This document shows positions 19,056 to 31,926 of a DNA stretch of 57,135 bases, piece by piece (position 1 is the stretch's first letter; each line of letters starts with the position of its first letter). The stretch covers positions 1 to 57,135 of the forward strand of contig JAAAJB010000178.1 of assembly GCA_016098155.1 (NCBI GenBank), given 5' to 3'. The position numbers were made by a program, and so were the translations under genes. The DNA comes from Actinomortierella ambigua (Eukaryota > Mortierellomycota > Mortierellomycetes > Mortierellales > Mortierellaceae). The notes below the pieces were generated by a model. It was not told the origin of the DNA and made no database searches. It saw only the letters and a program-made list of their open reading frames with translations.

Positions 19056-22000
19056 ATGTCTTCATCGGAAGGGCGACGCCACCAACCAACCCCAACGTCT
19101 CAGAGACAGGCATCGCCACCACCACCACCACTACCGTCACTACTACCTCAGACACCAGTCGTGGCCTCCCGCTTGATGGACGGCGATCCATTTGATCTTT
19201 CGAAACGGAGGAAGAAGAGGCAACAACAACAGCAGCAGCAGCAACAGCGTGGCACTGATGGAGATGCCAACAGGAGCGGGCATGGTCGCCAGCAGGGGAC
19301 TTTAACGACTGAGCGGATGGCCTGGCATCGACTGTCCATGGATCTAGAAGGTGGTAGCAAAGGGTCGAGTCCTAGCAGGAACGATCGTGGTAGTGGCAAC
19401 GGCAACAGGAACGTCATCAGTAAACAACGCGACGAGCATTCAAAACCGTCGCCGTCGCCATCGCCGTCGCCGTCGCGGCCATCGTTATTCAGTCCCAAGC
19501 CTGTCGCACGAAGGTCGACGCCAATCGCTATCCCACGGGTCGGATGGGAGAGACCATCACTACCACCGGCATCACCACTTCGCGGATCACCATCGTCACG
19601 ACCTTTTGGACGGGGGAGTAGCCAGTACTCGTCACCCAGAAAGCAACAACAGCATCCATGGGAGCAAGATCAGAAGCAGAAGCAGAAGCAGAAGCGATGG
19701 GAGGGTGAAAAGGAGAAGGAGGGGGAGGAGGAGATGATGTCACCTCCGCCCAATCACCAGTCACCGCTAGGCAAGGTGATGATGAGAAAGTCCTTGCAGG
19801 GAAGTAAGTCGATGACGGCGACGACAACGCCCAAGAAGAAGCCAGCACGCCTAGAACGTCAGATCTCGATCGAATCGGTAGACTCGTTGCCTCAGGTGCC
19901 GGACGACGAGGACGACTTTGAGAGTCTGACGCATTCGCAAAGGATGCGATTGAGCGATTATCCAGACAGGGTCAAAAAGTCGATCAGGTCGCCTCCAACC
20001 ACCGCCGTGGCTTCGACCCCGTGCAAAGCAGAGCTCAAGCGGATGCGAGATGGCGAAGGCATGGATCAATCTCGATCATCACAACAACAACAACAACAAC
20101 AGCAACAACAACCGCGACCACCACGACCACCGCAATACCAACAGCGGCTCAGTATTGGTGGTGGTCGCCATGCAGATGATACGGATGATGACGAAGACAA
20201 AAGCTTAGGTCAAGAGAGTCCCAACAAAGCAAGGAAGAGGAGGAAGCAAGTCGTGGAGGATGATGCCGGGAATCCGTTCAAGGTGGGCGAAACGAGCTCT
20301 CCGTCTCGACTTGGTGGGACAGCCGAAGCAAGTAGTTCAAAGTCGGCTAAGCCTTTCTTTACAAACATATTGAGGAACAACAACAACAACAACAGCAGCA
20401 GCAGCTGTGGCAGCGGCGGTACTAGCAACGGCGGTGGCAAGAAGGCAGCATTGGCAAAAGCGACGACCTTATTGGGTGGCGGCGTGGACAAGGGCAAGAG
20501 AGCGGCCAAAAGCAGCCGTCATCAAATCGGTTCCGACTCTGAGGATGACTTTTCCTCTAAAGTCAATATGCATGACTTTCGAGACAACAAGTCCGGTGTT
20601 AGCAGTGGCGGTGGTGGCGGAAAGAAGGGGGATACGCCGTCGCGGCTCAAATCGCAACCAGAGGATGGCATGCGTTCGACAAGTCGCGCCGGTCGGGACG
20701 GTGGTCGTATGGATGGTAAATTGGCAACAACGACAACACCAGGGGACAAAAAGTCAGCCAAAACAGGTTCCCGCCTTCAAGAGAAAGTGGCCGCAAGCCG
20801 AATGGCAATGTTGGAAAGCAGTGGCGAAGACGAAAACGAAGACGAAGCCATCAGCAGCAGCATACACAGCAACTTGCTCGATGGATCACCATCACCATCA
20901 CCACAACCAACACCATCACGAATAACATTTACCCTTCCTGGTGGGATCTTTGGCAGCAGCGGGCAGTCGATTACACACTCGCCGCTGCGTACACCATCGC
21001 GGGTGTACCAACACCATTCTCCGACTAGGACACCTAATACCACCACCACCAGCACAACCACCAGCTTGATCGCCTCGAGCCTGTTTTCGGAGGAGGACCC
21101 GGAGATACTCTCACCACCGCCACCAACATCACCGTTCTCCGTCTCGCCCTTCAGATCGCCATCGAGCCTTTCCTTTCGCGGGACTGGAACGCCCAAGAAG
21201 ATGCAATCAGCCATGGACCTGCGGCTCATGGATTCTCCACATCGTGGTGGTGGAGGTGGTGGCCATGGGCGGCCCTCTTCGCCTAGTCCTATGGCCAAGA
21301 CTAATGACGCACAGAGAAAAAGGAGTCTATCGTTCCTCTCCGACGACGAGTTTCTATCACCACGTAAGGGTTAAATTGATATCTGGAGTCGCCTTGGAGT
21401 AGGAGGAGGAGGAGGAAGGGGGGAAGACTCCATCTACATCAATCAGCTTACTAATCAGCTTGTGATCTCCCCTTCTTTTTTTGTTTTTTTTTAGCGACCA
21501 ATACCCAAAAGAGTACCCAGGAGCGGTGTCCATACTGTGGCGATCCATTGCCAGAGGTTAGGTCCGAACGATTCGAACGAGCATTATCCACGGTCAAGGC
21601 TCGAGAGGAAGCTAGGGCAAAGGCGATCCTGGTGCAGAAGCAACAGAGGCAGCAACAGCAACAGCAGCAACAACAACAACAACAAGAAGAAAAGGATCGG
21701 TTATTAGGTGGAGCGGGACAAACCTCTTCTGTGCTGGCCATGGAAGAGAAAAGAGCGACCGTATTGGTACTCGATGATACGAGCGGTGGTAGCAGTAGTG
21801 AGGACGAGAGGAACAAAAAGGGCAAGGCCGACAGCAACTATAGTAACAACAACAACAACAACAACAGCAACAACAGCAACAACACCACCAGCATCTCTAC
21901 CAGTAGCAGCAAGGATGGCGCTGTACCATCACCGATGAGACGACAACCACGGCCACGCCCGGTACGCCGATCGCGACCGGCACCGATCACAATCGAGTCT

Positions 22001-22934
22001 TCCTCCAGCGAGAAGGAGGATGCTAATGATCAAAAAGTGGACGAGGAGAATAGTTCCAAGGGTCGACGGTTCATCCTAGACGAGGCACCGTATGAAGACG
22101 CCAGTGAGACGTCAACAAACCAGCAGCCTCATCACCACCACCAGTATCATCAACCACAGCAGCATCAACAACAACAACCACAGCAGCCGCAATCGACACC
22201 ATCACTGCCACCACCACCACCACCAGAGGAACAGGAGCTTTCACTGCATGACAAGTTTGAGTTTTGTCGGATCCATGTGGCGGAGGCACGGATTGTGCCC
22301 ATTGGCGAGAGTCGCAATTATCCGATGCACATCCGGTGGTACGAGTTGCCGCAGCGGGTGAAGCAGATGCAGCATGACTTGCAAGGGATCATTGATCGGA
22401 GGGTGCGGAGCCAGTTTCTGGAGGAGGCGTTGAAGCGGTACCAAAGAATGGGTGGACAGAATGCAAGACGGGCGGGCGCTATCCTGGCAACTTTGGATCA
22501 TGTTCTGGTAAGTGTTTTTTTTTTCCCTCTTTATCTTTTTCCTTTCCTGGGTAGGCCTCTCAGTGGGGAGCGGAGGAAGGAGGACGCATACGAAAGTCTT
22601 GAGGTGGCGTCATGTAGTAACCACCACCACCACCACCAACAAAAATATTCTACATTAGCCTGGATATTATGGCTCCAGAGGATCGCATGAGCTCTTCAAG
22701 ATCCTGGAGGCAATGTTTCTGGACACCAAGATCCTGACCAAGGACAAGGCTAGCCCGCAGCAGCCTGTCGAGTACGTCCAGCAGGTCCTGATCCCGGAAA
22801 CGACGATTCGCCTGATTGCGGAGGACCAACTGGTCAATTCTAGCGCTGGCGTGACGCTGGAAGAGGCGCGCCAGATTATGTATGACTCGGTCGAGTATGG
22901 CAATTATATGCATGAGTTGAATCCGGTGCTGTGA
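19056..22934 (+). CDS. Large RTC4-domain protein
   Basis: Exons 19056-21363, 21495-22507 and 22659-22934 give 1198 residues, with junctions in phase (C|CG Pro, then L|PGYYG). The C-terminal about 170 residues match the RTC4-like domain: FCRIHVAEARIVPIG, WYELPQRV, then PGYYGSRG and an IPE...LIAEDQ...A..IM..SVEYG ending. In yeast, Rtc4 was named for restriction of telomere capping; its biochemistry is unclear. A CxxC (CPYCGDPLPE, about 782) and the later FCRIH (about 1026) fit the zinc-binding Cys/His set seen before this domain. The first about 770 residues are Ser/Pro/Lys-rich and disordered, with polyQ tracts and nuclear-type basic patches (KRRKKR, KARKRRKQ), so a nuclear role is likely. The protein is far longer than yeast Rtc4. 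An upstream in-frame ATG at 18969 is the alternative start. Confidence 0.85.
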
Positions 22935-23473
22935 GATCCCTTTCTTTTTTTTGTCCCTCGCTTGTAGTATCGCGCACTCGCAACATCCATGTCATTTTAC
23001 CCCCCCCCCACACACACACATACACATCCGCACGCACGCAACACCCACACTTCTCCGCTCACATACCAATGCAGTAATCGACTTAGATTAATGTTGTTTA
23101 TATAAAAAATGAAAATCATATCAGATTTGAAAGATTGTTGTGTTTAAAGACATAGGGCGGAAGCACGCGTCCTTTTAAGTTTCATTTTTTTCACGCATCA
23201 TTCTTGTTTGAAAGAACGAGGGTGTGTTTGTGTTTGTGTTTGTGTGTGTGTGTGTGTTGTGTGTTACATGTCAACATGTGGGTTGAAAGATAGGGAGAGG
23301 TGGGGTTATTTGAATAGAAAATACAACGAATTGGTATCAGAGAGGAGGGGGTGAAGGGTGTTGAGAGTGGAGAGCAACAAAAAGGCTATTAGGAGTGACA
23401 TGTGTGGAAATTATATACTACTGCACGTGGGGGGAGAAGGAGACAGGTCTTTTTTTCCCCCTTCCTCACAGGC
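22935..23473. other. Convergent 3' gap
   Basis: 539 bp between the stop codons of the RTC4 gene and the LRR-RhoGEF gene. It holds a C/CA run (about 23000-23025) and a GT microsatellite (23222-23264). AT-rich 3' flank; no gene. Confidence 0.55.
23222..23264. repeat. GT dinucleotide microsatellite
   Basis: GTGTTTGTGTTT units grading into a pure GT run, in the convergent 3' gap. Confidence 0.85.
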
Positions 23474-25349
23474 TCACCAGCGTGAATTAATATCATCCTT
23501 CCACGCCTGCAGCGACTCGCGGTCGCCCGTCAAATACAGGATCATGGCATCGTCTACCACTCGAAGGACTGAAAAAAAAAGGGAAAATAAAGCCCATGAT
23601 TAATCATCCATACACATCATAAAATACCTTGTAGGAAAAAAAAAAGGACACCAACGAAGAAGAAGAAATAAAAAAAAAAAAAGAGAAGGCTTACCATCTT
23701 GTCCAACCATCTCAGCGGGATGCAATCGAGATTCAAGCTGGAGCACACGACACAGCTCCAGGTTCCTGCTCTGGCTCTCGCCACCGGCATTACCGCCTGG
23801 GCCAGCAGCGCCGGAGGCGGCCATAGACGAGACGGTGCTCGCGGCGCCGATAGAGGACGAGAGATCTGCAGCGGTGATGGTGGAGGCCTTACCGACCGGC
23901 GTGATGGGGTTGCACTGGATCATAATGTCGTTGAACAGGATGAACAAGAACGGTCGCTCTACGGTCTCTTCCGCCAAGGTATGGACCGTCATATCATCAT
24001 GCTGCTGCTGCTGCTGTTGTTGCTGCTGTTGTTGTTGCTGCTGGTGTTGTTGCTGCTGATGTTGTTGGTCCAGCGGGTCCATGGCAGAGGCTGCTGCTGC
24101 TGCCGCTGCCGCTGCTGCCGCCGCTGCTACCACAGCCGCAGCAGCGACATCGCCGACCTGACGGCTACCACGGCTCTCGAGGGTCTCGGCCATGGAGACA
24201 TTGCGGGTGACGATGCGGATCAAATGCAAGAAGCCCTCGCGGACGACCTTGCGATGGGGCTGGACCAAGGGAGTCTTGTACTGGCCAATGATGCGGTTCT
24301 GGATCAACAGCACCTTTTCATGGTTTTCGTACTGACGCTTGCGCTCGTTCATCTCCTCGGCACGCTCCGAGATCTTTTCCAGCGCCGTCGCAATCCCCTG
24401 GTAGTCGACGTGTTCGCGCCAGGTGTTGTCCAGCAGGTCCTGCAGCAACAACTTGTACCGCGGGATACGCTGGACAGGGAGGAGCAGGTAGCCCTGAAGA
24501 CCGACCTGGTTGTGGCCCGGCTGCTTGGCACAGCGGCGCAAAAACTCCTTCATCTTCTTCTTGGACTTGTTCGAAGTCAGCATGGTCTGCAGGATCCGGA
24601 GCGCATTGTCAAAGTTGTTGATGTAGAAGCTATACATCTTCATGTAGGCCACATGGTCGGCAAACACCTTGCCGATTCGGTCCTCCACCAGTGCCCCACC
24701 GGCGACCGTCGGTTGCTCCGTCTGCTGGATCTGGCAGGCCTTTTCGAGTTCGGGCAGGAAATGGTTGGCATGGAAGGTATAGATCGCCTGCGCGTTCGAA
24801 AAGACCGCCTTGTGCTCGACCATCGGCATGATCTGCAGCGCCGGCGTGAGATAGATCTCGACGAGGCCCTTCAGACCCTCGACATAGGTCCGTTCGGTCG
24901 CCATCATCTCCGCAACGATCTTGCGTCGCTTCGACGCCATCGACTTTAGCTTGGCCTCCTGCATCTCCTTGGCCTTGTTCAATCGAGCCTGTTCTTCTTC
25001 TTGGTCCAATTCATCCTCTTCTTCATCCTCCTCGCCATCGCCATCGCCTCCACCACCACCACCACCTCCTCCGTGCGCCTTGTCCTTGCTGCCCAGGTTC
25101 GACCGCTCGGCGTTCCAGACTCGACGCCAGGCATACACCTCTTCCCACTCGGACGAATCCGGGTCCAGGTCGTAGACGTCGCGGAGGTAGTGCAGCAATG
25201 GCCGGATCGTCGAGGGGTCCTGCTGGTTGGAGGCCATCATCCGACGGGCGACCACTCGAGGGGACGAGGGCAAGGGCGTGGTCGGCGAGTGCACAGACGA
25301 CAGACGGTGGTTCAGGCTGACCTCTTGCGACTCGGGACGCGCATGTTGT

Positions 25350-25381
<32 letters not shown>

Positions 25382-25511
25382 GGCGTTCATCGACTGTGGG
25401 AGACCTTGCTGCTGATCAGGGCCGACGGTCTCTGGATCGAGCTCGGTGCCCATCGTGAGCTGGCTATCGCTGCTCATGTAGCTGTAGCGACTCGAGCGAT
25501 CGGCGCGAGCC

Positions 25512-25546
<35 letters not shown>

Positions 25547-28500
25547 TGATGCATCAAAGGAGGATGACAATCGGTTCAGCTCATGATGCTCACTCATATA
25601 GGGCAGATGACCCGTGCTCTTGTTCTTGCCCATGATGGCCATGGACTTTACGCCGGCTATGGGGGACAGGGAAGCCAAGTCTGGGGTGGAATCATTGGGA
25701 AGACGACGCACCTGACCATCGTGCATAAGAAGCGTGCCGTAGCCCGAATCGCGGACCGCCGTTCCCACGGGAGGCAGATCGCCACTGCTGTTGTTGCTGC
25801 TCGCCATAAAGTCGGAACCGGGCATGATGCTCGACTCGTTGGACGGCGTCCGCTTGTGGAACCGGTCTCGCACCCATTGGTTGATGCCGCCGCCACGCCT
25901 CGAGGACGAGGCGCTCTTGGGCTTGCCGGCACTGTCGAGTGCAACACTGCCGTCGTCGGCTCCCTGGCCATCCATAAAATCGAGCTCGGTGCCCGTCGAG
26001 AGCCGGTTGTTGTGGTAAGGGGTGTTCGACTCGGCCGGCGAAGGAGACGACGAGGACAGGCCACCACCGGGGGTCGGAGGCGTGCCCGAGGGATCCTTGG
26101 AGCCGCCTTTGTTGCTCTTGCGAATCGACTTGAACAGCTTGTTCAACGACAGCGACTGGCCACCGGCCGACGAAGCACCGGGGGTCGTCGACCGAGGTGG
26201 CGGCGTGGCTGTAGCCGAGCCTGCCCGTGTGGGGCTGATCATGCCACTGTGCTCGGCCAGCTGCGCGGCGACAGAGGAGCCCATCGAGGGCGAGATGGTG
26301 GACGCCCGTGGGTTCTCGCTGGGCCAGCCAGGCAGGTCCTCGACCCCGAGCTCGCCCTCGCCATCGCGCTTGGCAAAGCCCATCAGGGACATGAGGTCGC
26401 CATGGGAACGTCGCTTGACGACAGTTGGGACACGACGGACGGGCGTCGGCGCGACCGTGCGTCGCCAGGGCTCATAGACGATGCCGGCAGCAACCGTCAG
26501 GTTTCGACCCGTGGGGTCGGCATAGGGGTCGTCGCTCAGGTAGCTCTGGCGCGCATCGTCGGTGCTGCCGGATTCGAGCATCAGTGGTTGGAGCAGCTCG
26601 GAGAATGGAGGCACAAAGCGATTGCCATCGATCAGCAGCACTGTCAAGGTCTTTGACACATTGCAGAGCTCGGCTGGAAGAGCCTTTAGCTGGTTGTTCC
26701 GGACATCCAAGTGCCGCAGCGAGCGAAGCTTACCCACAGATGGATCTAATGTGCGACATGTGTGTGTGGAGAGGACGGAGGGGGGGGGAGAAAGGGAGAT
26801 GGAAAGTCAGATTTGCAAGGGTTGCAAAGGACAAACAATATAGCAAGTAATCATAAAAAACAAATCATCCGGCAATCACGTACTCAAACGGTAGATCTGG
26901 TTGTCCTTGATGTCAAGCACCTCGAGGCGCGACATGCGCTGGACGGTATCTGGTAGCTTCTTCAGTCTGTTAGAGGACACGTACAACTCCTTGAGACGCG
27001 TGAGCTGGCCAATCTCTGGTGGAAGCACCTTGAGCTCATTGTGGCACAAATCGAGCACCTGCATGTGCGTCAACGTTGCCAGGGTCGTGATCGGGGCCAG
27101 CACCTTGATCACGTTGTTGGCCAGACGCAGGTGGGTCGTGCCTGTCCAAGAAAAATAAATAAATAAATAAAACATTAGTATCAAGTACCGGTTTTCAACT
27201 ACACGCTTTTTCCATTCCTTCAATCCTTTCTCCAATTTAAAGAGTCGTCATACCAGTAGGAAGGTCAGTAGGAATTGCCTCCAGCTGCCGTCGGCTGCGG
27301 TCAATGATGCACACTCCCTTGCCTCCAGACGCCTGCTCAGAGGCATACCACTCCGAGTCTGAGACCGCCGATAGACGATTCGACTCGGTCTTGTCGACGG
27401 CAAGACCCGCTCGCGAAGACGAACCGCCATCGCGACCACCACTACTGCTGCCAGTGCGGCCCGAAACAGATCCGCCCTCGTCACCCGACTTGTTGCCATC
27501 CCTCAATGCAAACAGAGGCTCGAATGTCATGTTGTGCGCCGACCCGTGACTTCGGCGGTCTCGGGGCTGTCCAGGTGAAGGGATCAGCATGCCCTTGGAA
27601 TCCTTGGGTGCAGGGGCGCGATCTTGCTGTTGTTGCTGTTGCTGTTGTTGCTGTTGTTGTTGCTGCTGCTGTGGTTGCTGCTGTTGCTGTGGTTGTTGTG
27701 GTTGTTCCTGCTGCTGTGGCGGCGAGTGTGGTTGGTGCTGCTGCGCTAGGCGATGTTGCAGGTGCTGTTGTTGATGTTGCAGGTGCTGTTGTTGAAGGTC
27801 CTCAGGCAGGTTGGAGGTGAGGGTGGCCGAGTCCATCGTCGACACACGCTTGCGTTGCATGCTCTTCTCTGGCACGGGCGGCAGGTTCAGCTCATCACCA
27901 AGCGACTTGCGATGGGTCCGCTTTTGGAAGGCAGCTGCAGGGTCATCACTCTGCTGGCGACTCGTCGGTGCAGACGAGGACATGGCGGCATGGTGGTCCA
28001 TGAGTGACTGGCGAAGGTGCGACTTTTGAAGACGCAGGTATTGTTCCTGAAGATGCTTGGAATAGATTGCATGGGCAGCAGCGGATGACGAAGGCTCATC
28101 CCCCTCACTGTCCTCATAACCCTCACTCTCTGGGTCGCCAACGGATGCACTGTCTAATCCGTAGAGCAAGTGACCGGGACCACCACTCTGCCGCCGCGGC
28201 CGATATTCGGCACCGTACCCACCGCCCGTCGAACGATGCCGCGGTGTGAGCGCATCCTGGTCATAATCCGTGGTCGACATGGCAGTGTTCCTGTTAGACT
28301 TGGACTTGCGCTTAGCGCTGTTAGCGCGGGCCACATTCTTCGGCGGGGTCAGGGGGGCTTGCATCGCCGTGGACCCACTGGACAGATAGCCAGAATTGGG
28401 GCGGCTATGATGTGGCGACACTCCACCGTCAAAAGGAGGCTGTTGCTCTGTCGAGGACGACATCCAAGTCTCACGCTGAGCACGGTCGCGTGCCGATGTG

Positions 28501-29561
28501 TCCTTCAAGATGGGTCTGGGCATGATTGGTGGCGTGGAGCTCTCACGCCTTCGCTGAGAGGCAGATGATGGATGGCTGCTGGTGCTACTGGTGCTGACGT
28601 TGCTGCTGTTGCTGTTGAGGTTGTTGGTGGTATTGGGATGGTGGTGGTGGGGGTGGGGGTGGTGGGAGTGGGGGTGCGTTGGCACCTGGGCCAGAGGGGC
28701 CACTGGCTGCTGATGCTGCCAGTGCATTTGTGGCAGGGGCGGCGTACCCGCGGGCGAGCTATCAGAGAAGCTGTCCAAAAGAGCACTGTCGGTGTTGCGC
28801 CGTGTCCTAGAAGGCGATGGTGCCTCCAAAGGCAGACCGCTGGCTCCACCGATACCACGCTGAGGAGGCTTGAGGGTCGAAGAGTAGTACGAGTGAGCCT
28901 GTTCCTGAGAACGGGGAGCCAGAGCCGACGTCTGTGAGAGCACTGGCGATCGTCCCCCTGACGGCGAAGCAGAAACGCTGGAGCTGGTCGCACCAACTCC
29001 ACCAACACCCATTCCACCTCCTAAACCTCCTACTACTGATGCTCCTGAAGGGTGGATAAGTCCCAGGCCCACCATGCCAAGTGCTTCAGCATCGCTGCTG
29101 CCAGAAGCCATATCAGAAAAGGCAGTTGGGCCACCACCTGGTGTATGATCAGGGATCCGCGGTGTGGTACTCTGGCGACTACTACTACCCGTGGACGGCG
29201 ACGAAGCAATGGGGTCTAGTTGGTGCTGGTACTGATGCTGTTGTTGTTGTTGTTGCTGTTGTTGCTGCTGTTGTTGTCGCAGTTTGTTGGCAGACTTTTT
29301 GAGGCGAACGCTCTTGAGCGTCAGTGGTGTGTATGTACCAGGAGGTGGAGGAAGGACGGTTGGTGGAGGAGATGATTGTGCCAGAGGTAATCCATTGGGG
29401 AGAGAACCGTTGGAGGGTGGTCGATAGTCACTGAGGGATGGCATAGCAAGGCGTTCGCTTGGAGAGACAGGAGAGTCTGGTTGGTCATGGCGTGTGGCAG
29501 GAGACAGGTTGGATGAGAGGGAAGGAGATAGCCGAAGTGGGGCTGAATGTAGTTGGTGCAT
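23474..29561 (-). CDS. LRR-RhoGEF-PH protein, 1903 residues
   Basis: Exons on the minus strand: 29561-27254, 27141-26884, 26745-23695, 23568-23474. All junctions are phase 1 (G|GC, A|AT, G|TC). Architecture: a disordered N-terminal 740 residues with two polyQ blocks; leucine-rich repeats spanning all three first exons (about 745-910: LDLCHNELKVLPPEIG, LYVSSNRLKKLPD, LDVRNNQLKALP); a second disordered linker with polyQ and an acidic patch; a Dbl-homology RhoGEF domain (about 1458-1673: IVAEMMATERTYVEGL, LLLPVQRIPRYKLLLQDLL); and a PH domain closing with LQAWKDDINSRW. The PH domain is split by a long polyA/polyQ insert. DH-PH pairs exchange GDP for GTP on Rho-family GTPases, so this probably links a partner bound by the LRRs to Rho/Cdc42 signalling at a membrane. 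CATAACTTAG just before the ATG may end a leader intron. An upstream in-frame ATG at 29669 exists. Confidence 0.9.
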
Positions 29562-29799
29562 GTCTAAGTTATGTGCGGGGTATTGTTGCGATATGTGAAT
29601 ATTAGTGACAGTGATCCAGGGGAGCACGCAGAACCAAGTGCGCACAGAGAGAGCGAGGCGAGCAGACAAAAAAGAAAGAAATAGGGGAAGTGGTTAGGAG
29701 GAGGAGACAAAGGAGGTGACAAAAAAAAAAAAAAAAGAGGGAAGGGGGCGACGAAAGTGAGGGACAGCACACAAAGCTGATAGGACAGGTGAAAGAGAC

Positions 29800-29835
<36 letters not shown>

Positions 29836-31926
29836 AGAGGCAGAGAGAGAGAGAGAGAGAAAGAAAGAAAGGAAGGAAGAGAGAGACAGACAGAGAGACA
29901 GACAGACAGAGAGAGAGAGAGGCAGAAGGAAGGGAGGCAGAGAGATAGCAAGAGAATAGGATGGTATGGTTCTGTGAGGAGGAGGAGGACGATGAGTGGT
30001 TCACAAAGGGAAACAATACCGACAGGCAGGCGGCAGGCAGGACACACAGACAGGAAAAAAAAATATTAAGACGCAAAACAAAAGGGAGCTGGAGATGGAA
30101 TAATGGGGTCCTATGCAGCCCTCCAACTGGGTAAGGCACAGAGTCTGGGCCTTACTAACAGGGAGAACGAACAACTGCAGAAGAACACAGGGCTGCAGTG
30201 GGAGGGATGTGCGTGTTGCAGCAATGATCTTCTCTCACACAACAAAATTGGGGTTCGTCAAGCAAGTTGTTGGCACGGAAACAAAAATAAAAGAAAGAGT
30301 GGGAGGAGAGAGAGAGAGAACAAGAAGTGGAAAAAAAGGGTTATCGGTGTCTGGTTGGTGTGTGTGTATGTTGTGTGTGTCTGTTTGTGTGTAGAGTGTG
30401 CGCTGTGCGTCTGTGTTGCGTCTGAGGGTAAGTGCCTGGCGGCAGTGAACGGTTTTTCCTGGTCTCAAAGCCAAACACAAAGGTATCGCCAACGGGGCAA
30501 GCCAGGTGCGACCAACGTCCCATCCCAACCCAGCCCAACCCATACCCATCGTGCCCATTGTGGGCAGCCGGTGCTCAGCAAAAAATGCTCTCGCTCACTT
30601 TCTTTACGAGAGGGCATGTAGTTACACAGCATAGCATGTAGGCGCAACAATAAAGGCCCTGCCCAAAGCTCAACGAATGTACTGTTTGTCTCTGATGTCT
30701 CTGCCATATCTGTCTGTCTGTCTGTCTGTGTCCGTCTCGACAACGTAGCGTCCCTTTTTTTTAGTGCCTGCTCAACTTTCTTGTAGTGACCATACATACA
30801 GACCCTCCTCCCTTGATTCCTCACTTTGTTTCTCTTTAGCTCTCTTCACCGAGTTGCTCATCTCCATCCCGCGCGCCTCCTGGTGTTTTGACAAGCAGTT
30901 GCTGTCCCCTCGCTTTTTCTTTTTTTTCCCTCTGGCTGCCACCCATTTCAATGGTTATCGATGCAGGCAATGCTCTCCTCCCTGATCCTGATTCCAGTAA
31001 TCGAAGCACGGCTGTAACAGCAGCAGCAGCAAACAACTACAACCATACAGAACGGTATGCTCAGATCCAGAAACAAAACAAAATAAAATAAAATAGAAAA
31101 AAATGCTCTCGCATTTAGGTGGCAATCCTTCTAAGCTGTTGAAGCGACCTCAACTTAGAAAGCACTAAAAAAAAGCACGTTCCCATCCACCTCGTCGAGG
31201 AAGCCCATCTCGTTCGTATGACAACGAGAGAACAATATAATAAAGGTTCCCATGACCAAGCATGCATGCAGATCGGTGCCATTTATCCTGGCATGGCCGG
31301 AGGAAGGAGGAACAGAAGAAAGTGATGACGAAGAAGAGGACACACAGAGAGAGAGAGAGAGAGGGAGAAGAGGAAAGAGGAAAGGAGAGAGAAAGAGGAG
31401 GAGGAGGAAGGGGTGGGGACCGGGAGGAAACAGAAAACAACCAAAGTCGCGTAGGGATTCACGGTGTCCCCTCGATCTCCTCCTCCTCCCTCCCTCCTCC
31501 TTCCCCCCCTCCTGGGCCAAGGAACCCATTCCAGTTCCCTCCAATCCCTTTTCGAGCGCCTTGTTTCCTTTTGTTGCGCAAACACATGTACATCCACATG
31601 CGCGACGGGCTTCAACTGATACAGAGAAGGTTGTTTTTTTTTGAGTTGGGGACCGCTCAGACGGCTCTTACCCAAGGTTATACGCTCCCTTGGTTCATTG
31701 TCCAAGTTTGCTCCCGCCAAAAATATCCTCGGGCCCCCGCTCAGATGTCGCGCTTGCTCTCCAGCATTAGCGTCCCACACTACCATCCACGCTAAGAGCG
31801 CCCGAATAAAACAAAAAATAAAGCGCGGTCTCTCTCCACATGGCCCACATGGACGCTTTAACGCCTCCCCCCCACTCTTTCTTTCCTCTGCTCTTCCGCC
31901 TCCTCCTTCCTAACCCTTCGCCCCTG
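29562..31926. other. Long gap, purine repeats, no firm gene
   Basis: 2.4 kb holding the 5' flank of the LRR-RhoGEF gene and the 3' flank of the next minus gene. A GA-rich microsatellite occupies 29797-29933, with GACA-type CAGACAGA units. Further GA-rich (31345-31420) and CT-rich (31480-31520) tracts occur. Several ORFs above 80 codons exist on both strands, but they follow the repeat bias and lack matching splice sites. Confidence 0.5.
29797..29933. repeat. GA-rich microsatellite
   Basis: Long AGAGAG tract with GAAAGAAAG, GACAGACAG and GGCAGA interruptions, about 240-370 bp upstream of the minus-strand LRR-RhoGEF start. On that strand it is a CT tract, like other promoters here. Confidence 0.85.

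Noticed and set aside
23699..24949. 416-codon plus-strand open frame
   Set aside because: Antisense of the DH-PH region of the LRR-RhoGEF gene, whose domain matches are clear.
25583..26656. 357-codon plus-strand open frame
   Set aside because: Antisense of exon 3 of the LRR-RhoGEF gene; Arg/Gly-rich composition typical of a shadow frame.
29797..29933. GA tract as a possible CRISPR or tandem array
   Set aside because: A simple-sequence repeat without spacers of constant length. CRISPR arrays are not expected in a fungal nuclear genome.
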